Source: a bacterium (GTDB lineage: Bacteria; Planctomycetota; Planctomycetia; Pirellulales; Pirellulaceae). From it: a DNA stretch of 14,904 nucleotides. Shown piece by piece: positions 1-7,174 of the stretch. How positions within the stretch are numbered: the stretch's first letter is position 1; each line of letters opens with the position of its first letter. The translations under genes were made by a program, and so were the position numbers. The notes under the pieces were generated by a model. That model was not told where the DNA came from. It ran no database searches and saw only the letters and a program-made list of their open reading frames with translations. Location of the stretch: assembly GCA_030432015.1 (NCBI GenBank), contig JAUIHJ010000095.1:1-14904 (forward strand), in the 5' to 3' direction.

Positions 1-1927
1 GCGGTCCACTCGGCTGCAGTCCTCCAGGTGCATTACTCTCGAGCGCGACACAGGTCTCGCCGACCGGGACCATCGCACAGTAGAGGCCGTGTTCATCGGT
101 AACGACCTTCTCCGTTGTGCCATCGCTCTTCATAACGGCGACTTTCAACGCGGGAATTCCTGCTTCGTCCGCGTCTTGCTTTCCATTCTTGTTGACGTCG
201 TGGTAGACAACGCCTTCCACGAGGCCCTGCCGTTGGAAACCGAGATTCCGAGTGGCGACCTTGTCAGCCAAAATCTGGAGGGGACCACTCTCTGACTTGG
301 TGGTCAGCATGGCGCCTTTGGGAAGGCTGGCCGTGGTCTCGTCGACGCTGACGACGATTTCCCCGGGTGCGACAGCCGTTTCGTAATTACCGTCCGCGTC
401 CGTGATCAGCTTTAATGGTTTACCTGTCGGCGGAGTCACCAGCAACGCGACATTCTGCAACCCCTTCTCGCTGTGATCACGTTTGCCATTGGCGTTGGCA
501 TCGTCAAAGACGACTCCCTTCAGGGTTCCTTTCTTTGATGCTACAACGACGGGCGCCGCCGGTTTAGAGTGTCCCATCTTGTGGGACGTGCCAACACGCG
601 GTGGTGGGGTCTCGCTCCCGCCGACAAGTTCGGTGGACGGCGGTTGGGATGTTGATGGTTGTGTCGCGATAGGTTCCGTGGTTGCTGGTTGGAGTTCCGC
701 TGGTTTGATCGCGGTGGCACCATTTGCCGCGGGCGCGCCGGACCCGCCGGTCTTCGTCTCGGCGTTGATCAGGGCGTTGCCAACTGTGTCATTCGCCGCG
801 GGCGCGTCGTCGTCGGGTTTGGTTGCTGGGGTTTCTGACGCGTCGTTGCCAACAACGGCAGCCTGGTCGGGAGTCCGCTTCTTGCTCGGTTTGTCACCCA
901 GGGGAGTTTTGCCCGAATCCTCCTTCGCCCCACCGCGTTCACCTTCATTACCGCCATCGCTGTTGGTGACCAGTTCCGTGCCGTCACCGCCAGAACGCTC
1001 CTTATCTGGCTCAGCGGGCGGCGCCTTCGTACCGGCTTGCGCTTCGGCCGCTGGCCCATTGTCACCTGATGGTGGCGGCAGCAAGTGTGCGACACCAGCG
1101 AGATCCGCCAATTCTGTTACCTTCGCGGGGTACGCCAGCCAGCTTCCATAGAGGGACAGGCCAATGCCGGCGATCAACAAAACCAACGCCACCAGCGGGC
1201 TAATGCGAGAACGGCTTCTCGTTTCGTCGGCCCGGTTGTGTGCCGGGGGTGGAGTCGTTCTGGTCTGTGCCGGCCTGGTCTGAGTAGGCGGCGGCGATGG
1301 CTGTGGCTGTGGCGACGCAACTGGTCTGGGGGCGGGGGATGCGGGCGCCGTTCGTCTTGGTGTCGCATTGGGCGCCGGCGCTGCCGCTGCTTCACGCACC
1401 GCTGCCTGGAGGATATTCGGGTCGATTCCGAGAGACTCGGCTGTGCCACTCTTGCGTTGCTTCTGAAGTTCCAAGACTTTTTGCAATGCAACAAGAAGGC
1501 GATTGACGTCTTCCGCGAAGGCAATGTCACTGATCTCGATCGCGTTGCGCCGCGTGAGTGCGCGGAGATCACCTGGAAGTTCATCGGGACTTGGCATTGT
1601 TGCGCCACGTTCCAACAACGGAATCAATCGAATGCCACGTTTGATCGCCGTCGCGATTTCGACTCGAACAAAATCTTCCGGGTTGTCGAGGCGACGTTTT
1701 CCATCGCCGGTACTCGCATTCAGCCAATTCTTACCAATGATGGCCAAGACCACATCGACCTTACTCACTGCCTGCTCGATGACATCCACAAAATCGAGTC
1801 CCGGCTCGATCGAATCAACATCCATGAAGACCTGTTGTGAGCCAAGTTCTTCGCAGAGCCGATCTTTGAGCGCACGCGCAATCCACTTACTATCATCGCG
1901 ACGGTAACTGATAAAGACACGACTCAT
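1..1927 (-). CDS. Membrane-spanning TIR protein with SdrD-B-like repeats (partial, C-terminus off the left edge)
   Basis: I translated the minus strand from ATG at 1927. It stays open to the left edge, giving 642 residues without a stop. Residues 1 to about 150 are a TIR domain: VFISYRRDD at the start, VFMDVDSIEPG near 40-50, VLAIIGKNWL around 60-69, and Glu90 in FVRVEI at the position expected for the NADase glutamate. Residues 183-240 are rich in Pro, Ala and Thr and end in RSRSR. Residues 243-263 (SPLVALVLLIAGIGLSLYGS) form one membrane helix. A low-complexity stalk follows (about 285-460), then two SdrD-B/Cna-B-like repeats: GVVFDDANANGKRD at 471-484 and GVVYHDVNKNGKQD at 572-585, each with the D-x-N-x-N-G-x-x-D calcium-loop pattern. 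Arg-rich flanking before the helix predicts TIR inside and repeats outside. The start is supported by GGAAAGGGG eight bases upstream. TIR domains cleave NAD or act as signalling scaffolds; which applies here is not shown. More repeats or an anchor may lie beyond the edge. Confidence 0.88.
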   Translation of the reverse strand, partial: MSRVFISYRRDDSKWIARALKDRLCEELGSQQVFMDVDSIEPGLDFVDVIEQAVSKVDVVLAIIGKNWLNASTGDGKRRLDNPEDFVRVEIATAIKRGIRLIPLLERGATMPSPDELPGDLRALTRRNAIEISDIAFAEDVNRLLVALQKVLELQKQRKSGTAESLGIDPNILQAAVREAAAAPAPNATPRRTAPASPAPRPVASPQPQPSPPPTQTRPAQTRTTPPPAHNRADETRSRSRISPLVALVLLIAGIGLSLYGSWLAYPAKVTELADLAGVAHLLPPPSGDNGPAAEAQAGTKAPPAEPDKERSGGDGTELVTNSDGGNEGERGGAKEDSGKTPLGDKPSKKRTPDQAAVVGNDASETPATKPDDDAPAANDTVGNALINAETKTGGSGAPAANGATAIKPAELQPATTEPIATQPSTSQPPSTELVGGSETPPPRVGTSHKMGHSKPAAPVVVASKKGTLKGVVFDDANANGKRDHSEKGLQNVALLVTPPTGKPLKLITDADGNYETAVAPGEIVVSVDETTASLPKGAMLTTKSESGPLQILADKVATRNLGFQRQGLVEGVVYHDVNKNGKQDADEAGIPALKVAVMKSDGTTEKVVTDEHGLYCAMVPVGETCVALESNAPGGLQPSGP

Positions 1928-2307
1928 TCGGTTGACCCCTTTCCAGGCATCATCAACAATCGGCAAGTACCGCCCCCTGCTGCCGGCGCAAACCAGCAGC
2001 CTTCACGGGGTCGTTTCTCGCACTTCGTTGCAACTCGATAGATTTCTCGTGACTGGTCCTCGCGCCTATCGCAAGATGTCTATGTTCAACCCCCTTAGTA
2101 TAGCCGTATTCAGGTAGTTGTTCCAATTGTTTCCAAGATTGTGCGAGCAATTCGCTGCCATGCGAGGCGATCCGTTTGGTAGATTTGGCGGGCCGATGCG
2201 ATTGCCCGTTCTGCGGGGTCGTGACGGGACGGAAGTTCAATCTGGGCCTTGAGTCCACCCGTCCCAGCCCCGGTCCGCTTCAGCCCTCGATTCACCAGAG
2301 AAACTCC
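1928..2307. other. Divergent intergenic region between the TIR receptor-like gene and the beta-propeller gene
   Basis: About 380 bases without a convincing gene. It holds a promoter-like sequence for the leftward TIR gene (2097-2126), a small CTGCTG/CAGCAG inverted repeat in that gene's presumed leader (1977-1982 and 1994-1999), and a 7-base inverted repeat GGGACGG/CCGTCCC (2226-2232 and 2259-2265) in the leader of the rightward gene. Short open frames here lack ribosome sites and family-like sequence. Confidence 0.6.
2097..2126 (-). promoter_or_regulatory. Sigma-70-like promoter candidate for the TIR receptor-like gene
   Basis: Read on the minus strand there is TTGGAA, an 18-base spacer, then TATACT. 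The -10 hexamer matches consensus at 5 of 6 bases and the -35 at 4 of 6. It would leave a leader of about 165 bases before the ATG at 1927. Planctomycete promoters are poorly defined, so this is a candidate only. Confidence 0.33.
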
Positions 2308-3663
2308 ATGCCCCCAGCGAAACCAACCCAACCAACACAACCAGAACTGTCACCTGCGACGCACTGGGCCGCCCAGCCAGCGCACATCGTCGTTCTTCTG
2401 CTGCTGGCGGCGGTGTCGATAGCGAGAACCACAGTCGCGCGGGCTGACGACTGGCCTCAATGGCGCGGCGCCAACCAGAACGGCATCGTTGGCGAATCTT
2501 CGGGCTGGGAGGGTGGCGCTTGGCCGCTTGGTGAAGCTGACTGGACGATTCAGGTTGGCGCCGGCGGTGCCGCGCCAATCGTCGTGAAGAACCGCGTCTA
2601 TACCATCGGGTGGAGTGAAGAACGGGACCATGTGCGCTGCCACTCGACGGCGGACGGCCAGGAAATCTGGCACCAGTCCTATCCTTGTCCCCAATATGGA
2701 CGGCGAAGCGAAGGGGACAAAGGGTTGTATTCGGGCCCTTCGGCCAGCCCGACATTCGACCTAGAGACCGGCTATTTGTTTACGCTGAGCACCGATGGCG
2801 ATCTAATTTGCTGGGATGCGAGTCAGGATGGCCGCCGCGTGTGGGGAGTGAACTTTTACGATCGATTCGACGTCGCCCAGAGGCCGTTGGTGGGAAGCCG
2901 CCGGTTGCGTGATTACGGTTACACGGCGGCACCGCTGATCCACGGGGACTGGTTGATCGCTGAAGTCGGAGACGACCAGGGTAACCTCATCGCCTTCTCG
3001 AAACGGACGGGCGAGACCGTCTGGACCTCGCAATCCACCGACGCGGCCGGGCACACCGGAGGGCTGGTCCCGCTGGTGGTCGACAACCTTCCGTGTGTCG
3101 CCGTCTTGACCATTCGCAACCTGTTGGTGGCACGATTGGACGCGGGGCACGAAGGCGAGACGTTGGCGGAGTTTCCCTGGGTCACGGATTTTGCCAACAG
3201 TATTGCAACGCCGGCCGTGGTCGGTCATTCCGTGCTGCTTACCTCGGAATACAATCAGTATGCGATTTGCCGCATCGACATCTCGCGCGCCGGCGCCAAA
3301 CTGGTTTGGAAGCAACCCTACGCTTCGGGCGTCTGTTCACCGGTTGTGCACCGGGGCTACATCTATTGGTGCTGGCGTGGTCTGTATTGCCTGGACTTTG
3401 CCACCGGGAAACCGATCTGGCGCGGTGGGCGATTTGGCGACACCGGTTCCCTGCTGGTGACCTCAGACGATCGGCTGATCGTGTGGGCAGACCGCGGTGA
3501 ATTGGTGTTGGTCGAATCCGCTCAGCGCGAGCCCGACGCATACAAGGAGTTGGCTCGCAAACGGAAGATCTTTGCGAGCGACGTCTGGCCGCACATTGTC
3601 CTGGCCGGCTCTAGACTCTTTTGCAAGGACCGCGAGGGCAATTTGAAGTGCTTTCGGCTGTGA
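2308..3663 (+). CDS. Secreted PQQ-like beta-propeller repeat protein
   Basis: 451 residues. An N-terminal basic/polar segment is followed by a hydrophobic core (IVVLLLLAAVSIA, about 27-39) and a probable signal peptidase site at ARA-DD (46/47), so the mature protein should be outside the cytoplasm. It begins WPQWRGANQNG, the opening found in many planctomycete quinoprotein-alcohol-dehydrogenase-like/BamB-like propellers. Repeat blades follow with the A/G-x-D/T-G-x-x-x-W pattern (TADGQEIWHQ, RTGETVWTS, ATGKPIWRGG). These families form a seven- or eight-bladed WD-like propeller and usually serve as scaffolds; most planctomycete members lack proof of PQQ binding or dehydrogenase activity. The frame is open upstream to a TTG at 2176, but that extension has no ribosome site and would put about 70 residues ahead of the signal core, so I use the ATG at 2308 (weak AGAGAAA upstream). 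It converges on the glycosidase-like gene. Confidence 0.85.
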   Translation: MPPAKPTQPTQPELSPATHWAAQPAHIVVLLLLAAVSIARTTVARADDWPQWRGANQNGIVGESSGWEGGAWPLGEADWTIQVGAGGAAPIVVKNRVYTIGWSEERDHVRCHSTADGQEIWHQSYPCPQYGRRSEGDKGLYSGPSASPTFDLETGYLFTLSTDGDLICWDASQDGRRVWGVNFYDRFDVAQRPLVGSRRLRDYGYTAAPLIHGDWLIAEVGDDQGNLIAFSKRTGETVWTSQSTDAAGHTGGLVPLVVDNLPCVAVLTIRNLLVARLDAGHEGETLAEFPWVTDFANSIATPAVVGHSVLLTSEYNQYAICRIDISRAGAKLVWKQPYASGVCSPVVHRGYIYWCWRGLYCLDFATGKPIWRGGRFGDTGSLLVTSDDRLIVWADRGELVLVESAQREPDAYKELARKRKIFASDVWPHIVLAGSRLFCKDREGNLKCFRL

Positions 3664-3749
3664 GGCGCCCGATCGACGCACCAATGGCACGCGACCTAAA
3701 TAGCCGAGCGCGATTCAGCAGCGCACACTCCGTCAGCGGGACTGCCACC

Positions 3750-3802
3750 TTTTTCGCCGACAGGCGGTTTTTCCGCCGTTGAATCTATTGGGCGGCGAAA
3801 AA
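3750..3802. repeat. Nested inverted repeats in the convergent gap, possible bidirectional terminator
   Basis: TTTTTCGCCG (3750-3759) and CGGCGAAAAA (3793-3802) are perfect 10-base arms. Inside lies a second perfect hairpin, GGCGG-TTTTT-CCGCC (3763-3777), whose CCGCC arm could instead pair with GGCGG at 3791-3795. It sits between two converging genes, where a two-way terminator is expected. However, the T and A runs are within the outer stem rather than after it, so it is not a textbook intrinsic terminator. Confidence 0.5.
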
Positions 3803-3842
3803 CGAACCGGTCCCGGATTGTCGCCGAATTGCAATCGGTCAT

Positions 3843-5459
3843 TTAGCGTCGAATCCACAATTCGGCCCCTGCCAACTGGGCACCGTTCGCCTGAGTCTTG
3901 ACCATAACTCGATTTGCGCCTTGCGCGATCGACTGAACCGGTACCTGGCACACAAACCGGCGAACCTCGGCGATCTGCTCACCGCTTGCCGTTGGACCGA
4001 AGTTTGCCGATCCGAACAGAATCTCTGGGTTGCTCTCGGCCGTCAGCCCTGTGAAGTCGACGCGCAATTCGGCCGTGACGTTGAAGCCTGCGCCCCGCAA
4101 GTCTTCGGGAACATACAGCGACGTACGCTCGTATTCGTTGGCTCTTAAGGGCATCGGCAGGGCCTTGCTGAAGTCCGCAACGTCCTTGGCCCAGTAGTGC
4201 GACGGCATCCACCAGCCAGCATCTGAAATGGCATACATGATGGTTGACTGGGACAAGCGTTCGGATGAACCGATGGTGGCCAGCACCTTTTGCGCAGCGA
4301 TTCGCTCCTCGGCGCTGCCGGGCCCAGGAAACAGGTTGAACGTATAGATGCCGTCCGCACCTTCGTTCCACAGGCGTGCCGCCGCGCCCAGCCAGGCCTC
4401 GTTAGGCTGTTTGGTATTGGCGCCGCGCGGCGGCCGGTACATCAGTCCAGACTGACTGAGACACGGATAGACGGGCACATCATGCTCGTGCGCTAGGTCA
4501 ACGAGTTGTTTGACTGGGAGATCAAACGTGATGTACCCTCCTCCCGCGGATAGGACGTCGACCAACCGGTCTTGCAGCCACCGCGTGATGTCGATGCCGA
4601 TCTTGCGCCCCAGCGCGACCGTCGAGGGAACCCGCGCCGACAGCAGAATCGGCTGGCCCTGCCGTTGGCTTTCCTGCAGCACAACCTGGCGGATTGCCCG
4701 GACAAGTTTGGTTAGGACTGCGGTTTGTGCATCCGTCGCAGCGAGACCCTCGTACGTGGTGCGAAAATAAAATGGGGCCCGGAGGAAATCGAGCTCGATG
4801 CCATCCACGTGATAATTGACCAGGACTTCGCGAATGATGTCCAGCAAACGAGGTTCGACGTCGGGGTGCTCGAAATCAACCAGACTCCACAACCGGCGAC
4901 GGTCTTGAAACTCCTTCGCGTTGTCCAAAGTGGACATCGTGCGTGAAGGGTCGGCGTTCTTCCATTGTGGACGGAACTCGGGAGTCCAGGCGTCGTGGAT
5001 GTCGTTCATCCGTAGCGTCCAGATGCTCTCCATGCCGTGTTCATGCGCGAAATCGCTGGACATGCGCAGTCCGTCGGTGTCCTGTGCCAGGAACTTTTCA
5101 AGGTTGTTGTCGGCGAATTGGCCGCCGCGCGCAGTAAAGACTTCACCAATCTTGGTTTGATGCGTAAAGAGGTTAAACGACTGCGTGGTGCAATAGTGAA
5201 TGCTGTCGACGTGTGTTCCGATCAACGGTGTGTGACGCATCGCAAGAAAGCGCGACGTGGTATCGGCTCCGGCGGCCCAGATGTCGTCCCCGTCGTTATT
5301 GAAGACAATGCGGCGTGTCCGGTGGGCAGCCCGCTTCCGTGCCGCGGCAAGGGCCGTCGCCTCACTGGCCCATAGTGCGTTGCGCCCCAAACGCCCTGCT
5401 CCCAGGCCCGCGCTTCCCGCGGCCAGTCCCAACAGGAATGTTCGGCGTGATGTTGCCAT
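3843..5459 (-). CDS. Tat-exported TIM-barrel glycoside-hydrolase-like protein
   Basis: 538 residues. The N-terminus MATSRRTFLLGLAAG is a twin-arginine leader (S-R-R-T-F-L), so export in folded form is expected. The body has the alternating strand/helix pattern of a TIM barrel, with strand-end motifs IVFNNDGDDIW (51-61), GMESIWTLRMNDIHD (142-156), VDGIELDFLR (218-227), ILLSARVPS (271-279), VYPCLSQS (330-337) and GADGIYTFNLF (367-377). Acidic residues Glu222 and Asp224 at a strand end are plausible catalytic residues, as in the family-10-like/GHL groups of putative glycosidases. The last 100 residues look like a beta-sandwich. I cannot name a substrate. The start is supported by GAGAG about seven bases upstream. 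It lies about 100 bases after the DUF1501 gene on the same strand, with dyads between them that may tune expression. A non-catalytic barrel cannot be excluded. Confidence 0.72.
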   Translation of the reverse strand: MATSRRTFLLGLAAGSAGLGAGRLGRNALWASEATALAAARKRAAHRTRRIVFNNDGDDIWAAGADTTSRFLAMRHTPLIGTHVDSIHYCTTQSFNLFTHQTKIGEVFTARGGQFADNNLEKFLAQDTDGLRMSSDFAHEHGMESIWTLRMNDIHDAWTPEFRPQWKNADPSRTMSTLDNAKEFQDRRRLWSLVDFEHPDVEPRLLDIIREVLVNYHVDGIELDFLRAPFYFRTTYEGLAATDAQTAVLTKLVRAIRQVVLQESQRQGQPILLSARVPSTVALGRKIGIDITRWLQDRLVDVLSAGGGYITFDLPVKQLVDLAHEHDVPVYPCLSQSGLMYRPPRGANTKQPNEAWLGAAARLWNEGADGIYTFNLFPGPGSAEERIAAQKVLATIGSSERLSQSTIMYAISDAGWWMPSHYWAKDVADFSKALPMPLRANEYERTSLYVPEDLRGAGFNVTAELRVDFTGLTAESNPEILFGSANFGPTASGEQIAEVRRFVCQVPVQSIAQGANRVMVKTQANGAQLAGAELWIRR

Positions 5460-5509
5460 GAGGTCTCTCGTAATGTGCGAGGATGATCGCGCGGCTGGCC
5501 TGGTGTGCA

Positions 5510-5524
5510 GCCGCTCGGAGCGGC
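5510..5524. repeat. Perfect palindrome in the DUF1501-glycosidase intergenic gap
   Basis: GCCGCTC-G-GAGCGGC: two 7-base arms around one central base. As RNA it folds into GCCGC-TCGGA-GCGGC. It lies about 50 bases upstream of the glycosidase-like start and could be an operator or a processing or attenuation hairpin. Confidence 0.5.
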
Positions 5525-5542
5525 GTACCGGATGACGTGCAA

Positions 5543-5580
5543 GATGGACGTGCCGATGCTACGTGTAAAGCACGTCCATC
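5543..5580 (-). terminator. 10-bp stem-loop spanning the DUF1501 stop codon
   Basis: GATGGACGTG (5543-5552) and CACGTCCATC (5571-5580) are perfect arms with an 18-base loop that contains the DUF1501 stop codon (5559-5561). On the minus-strand transcript it would fold at the very end of the gene. No T-run follows, so partial termination, an attenuator or a 3'-end stabiliser for the upstream cistron are all possible. Confidence 0.42.
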
Positions 5581-6968
5581 CGTTTGCCAGTGTTAAGCAT
5601 GATTGGTCGCCCAAACTTGTCTGGCACATAGGTGTGGGGATCGATGCCGAGCGTATGATAAACAGTCGCGCCCATGTCATTGGGATGATAGGGCGGCGTC
5701 CGCGGATAGCCACCGATCCGATCCGAAGCCCCGATCACCTGGCCACCTCGGACGCCGCCGCCCGCAAAGAGAGCGGTATAGCACATGGCCCAATGATCGC
5801 GGCCGGCCTTGCTTTGACCGGCCAACGTGGAGATCCGCGGCGTGCGTCCGAACTCGCCGACCACAATCACCAGCGTATCGTCGATCATGCCCTGCTCGGT
5901 CAGATCATCGAGGAGCGCTGCCACGCCCACATCAAGACCGGGCAACAATGTGTTCTTGAGTTTCCCCCAGTTGTCCGTATGGGTGTCCCAACTTTGGACG
6001 ATGCCCATATTGCACTGCACGACCGGCACGCCGGCTTGCACGAGCCGGCGAGCGAGCAACAAGGTCTGCCCCGATTTAGTGCGTCCGTAGCGGTCGCGCA
6101 TGTCCCGCGTCTCGCTGTTGATATCAAAGGCTTGGGCCACTTTTCCGGACGTCAGCAGCGTGTAGGCGTTCTCTTGGTGGCTGGTGAATTGTTGTTGTCG
6201 AGCCCATCGATCGAGCCCGCCGTTCTGAACGTTGTAGCGTGTCAACAGTTCGTTTCGGCTTTGCAGGCGTGAAACGCTGAGCCCATCCGGGAAGGCAAGT
6301 CCGTCCACCTTGAAGTTGTCGCTGTTAGGGTCCGACTTGAGAATCCAGGGGTCGTGTGCCGCCTGCAGGAACCCGGCGTGTTGGCCCGGCCAGGTCAGGC
6401 TGCCTTCGATAAGTGGATTGGGCACGGTGACGTGACTTGGCAGCCCATTGTTGCGCGGTGCCAAGTAGTTCAGCGCACCCCCATAATTTGGCCAGTCGCC
6501 GCGGTTCAGTTCCTTATCTTCGTTGGCGTTGCCACGGAAGGGTTGGACGCTGCCGGTGAGCGTGTTGTGCGTTCCGGAAAGATGCCAGTTGTCCGCGTGG
6601 GCCATCGAGCGCACAATGGCCAGTTGATCGGTTCGCTTGGCGAGTTGCGGGACATGCTCGCTGAACTTGACGCCGGGTAGCGTGGTATCGATGATGCCGA
6701 ATTCGCCGCGCGTACTTTCCGGTGCCTCGGGTTTCGGATCGAATGTATCGAGATGGCTACCCCCGCCCGACTGAAAGATCAGGATGACCGACTTGCCCGC
6801 TGCCACTGAGGTTCCAGGCGACCCCGACCTGCCCGCGGTCTCCTTCGCGGCGGCGCGTCGATCAAGGACGCCGGGCAACGTAAGCCCCAATATCCCCGAG
6901 CAGCCAATTTGCAGCAGCTCCCGTCGATTTACACCGGGCAGTAAGGTTGGTCGAATAGACATCGTCAT
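5559..6968 (-). CDS. DUF1501 family protein with twin-arginine-type leader
   Basis: 469 residues from the ATG at 6968. The leader has NRRELLQIG (14-22) followed by a hydrophobic stretch, the usual DUF1501 export signal. Diagnostic blocks are present: SGGGSHLDTFDPKP, then the RGEF-containing stretch, HVPQLAKRTDQLAIVRSM, the conserved NWHLSGTHNTLTG, VVGEFGRTPRIS and GRDHW. DUF1501 proteins belong to the alkaline-phosphatase/sulfatase-like superfamily and are very abundant in Planctomycetota. They are usually paired with DUF1549/DUF1553 cytochrome-c-type genes, and their function is unproven. Here that partner is absent next door, and the co-directional neighbour is the glycosidase-like gene. 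The frame extends to 7004, but GAGAGG eight bases before 6968 favours the shorter start; ATG at 6962 is a further alternative. Confidence 0.92.
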   Translation of the reverse strand: MTMSIRPTLLPGVNRRELLQIGCSGILGLTLPGVLDRRAAAKETAGRSGSPGTSVAAGKSVILIFQSGGGSHLDTFDPKPEAPESTRGEFGIIDTTLPGVKFSEHVPQLAKRTDQLAIVRSMAHADNWHLSGTHNTLTGSVQPFRGNANEDKELNRGDWPNYGGALNYLAPRNNGLPSHVTVPNPLIEGSLTWPGQHAGFLQAAHDPWILKSDPNSDNFKVDGLAFPDGLSVSRLQSRNELLTRYNVQNGGLDRWARQQQFTSHQENAYTLLTSGKVAQAFDINSETRDMRDRYGRTKSGQTLLLARRLVQAGVPVVQCNMGIVQSWDTHTDNWGKLKNTLLPGLDVGVAALLDDLTEQGMIDDTLVIVVGEFGRTPRISTLAGQSKAGRDHWAMCYTALFAGGGVRGGQVIGASDRIGGYPRTPPYHPNDMGATVYHTLGIDPHTYVPDKFGRPIMLNTGKRMDVLYT

Positions 6969-6976
6969 GCCTTGTG

Positions 6977-6982
6977 CCTCTC
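6977..6982 (-). promoter_or_regulatory. Ribosome binding site fixing the DUF1501 start
   Basis: GAGAGG on the minus strand, eight bases before the ATG at 6968. It lies inside the longer open frame and so argues against the start at 7004. Confidence 0.55.
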
Positions 6983-7032
6983 GTAGTTTAACGTCCAGAA
7001 TCATTGGCCACAGACCTTATTAAAGTCGATCA

Positions 7033-7069
7033 GCCGGCGACCAACAACGGAGAAGCGGCGGTCACCGGC
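7033..7069. repeat. Imperfect inverted repeat in the divergent control region
   Basis: GCCGGCGACC (7033-7042) and GGTCACCGGC (7060-7069) match as inverted arms at 9 of 10 bases with a 17-base spacer. It lies between the divergent DUF1501 and TIR-SLOG genes and may be part of a shared regulatory site. Confidence 0.4.
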
Positions 7070-7090
7070 ATGAATCGTAATCTTGATGCG

Positions 7091-7105
7091 GGGCGACGGT
7101 CGCCC
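7091..7105. promoter_or_regulatory. Operator-like palindrome, 7-base arms
   Basis: GGGCGAC-G-GTCGCCC, perfect arms around one central base. A weak -35-like TTGATG (7083-7088) with a 17-base spacer to TGTTAA (7106-7111) would place this palindrome in the promoter spacer, a common repressor position. The promoter itself is uncertain. Confidence 0.4.
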
Positions 7106-7116
7106 TGTTAAACAGG
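7104..7116. promoter_or_regulatory. Operator-like palindrome CCTGTT-A-AACAGG
   Basis: Perfect 6-base arms around one central base, sharing two bases with the preceding palindrome. It would overlap the weak -10-like hexamer. Adjacent dyads of this kind suggest dimeric regulator sites. Confidence 0.4.
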
Positions 7117-7174
7117 CGCGACGTCCGCCGATTCATCGTTCGAGACCGCACGCCCGAACAAAACAGAGATCCCG

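Larger units (their letters stand above)
7070..7136. repeat. Outer inverted repeat enclosing two palindromes upstream of the TIR-SLOG gene
   Basis: ATGAATCG (7070-7077) and CGATTCAT (7129-7136) are perfect 8-base arms 51 bases apart. Between them lie two independent perfect palindromes (7091-7105 and 7104-7116). The structure ends 38 bases before the ATG at 7175. Confidence 0.5.

Noticed and set aside
483..1151. 222-residue plus-strand open frame, Ser/Pro/Gly-rich
   Set aside because: It is antisense to the low-complexity stalk of the TIR receptor-like gene. The minus frame shows TIR, membrane and calcium-repeat motifs; this one shows none.
1085..1840. 251-residue plus-strand open frame
   Set aside because: It uses the same codon boundaries as the real minus-strand TIR gene and encodes no recognisable family; it is the mirror of a biased-composition gene.
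2176..2307. Possible N-terminal extension of the beta-propeller from TTG at 2176
   Set aside because: There is no ribosome site, and the Cys/Pro-rich extension precedes a proper signal peptide. The ATG at 2308 fits better.
5505..6272. 255-residue plus-strand open frame
   Set aside because: Antisense to the DUF1501 gene, whose conserved motifs are clear on the minus strand.
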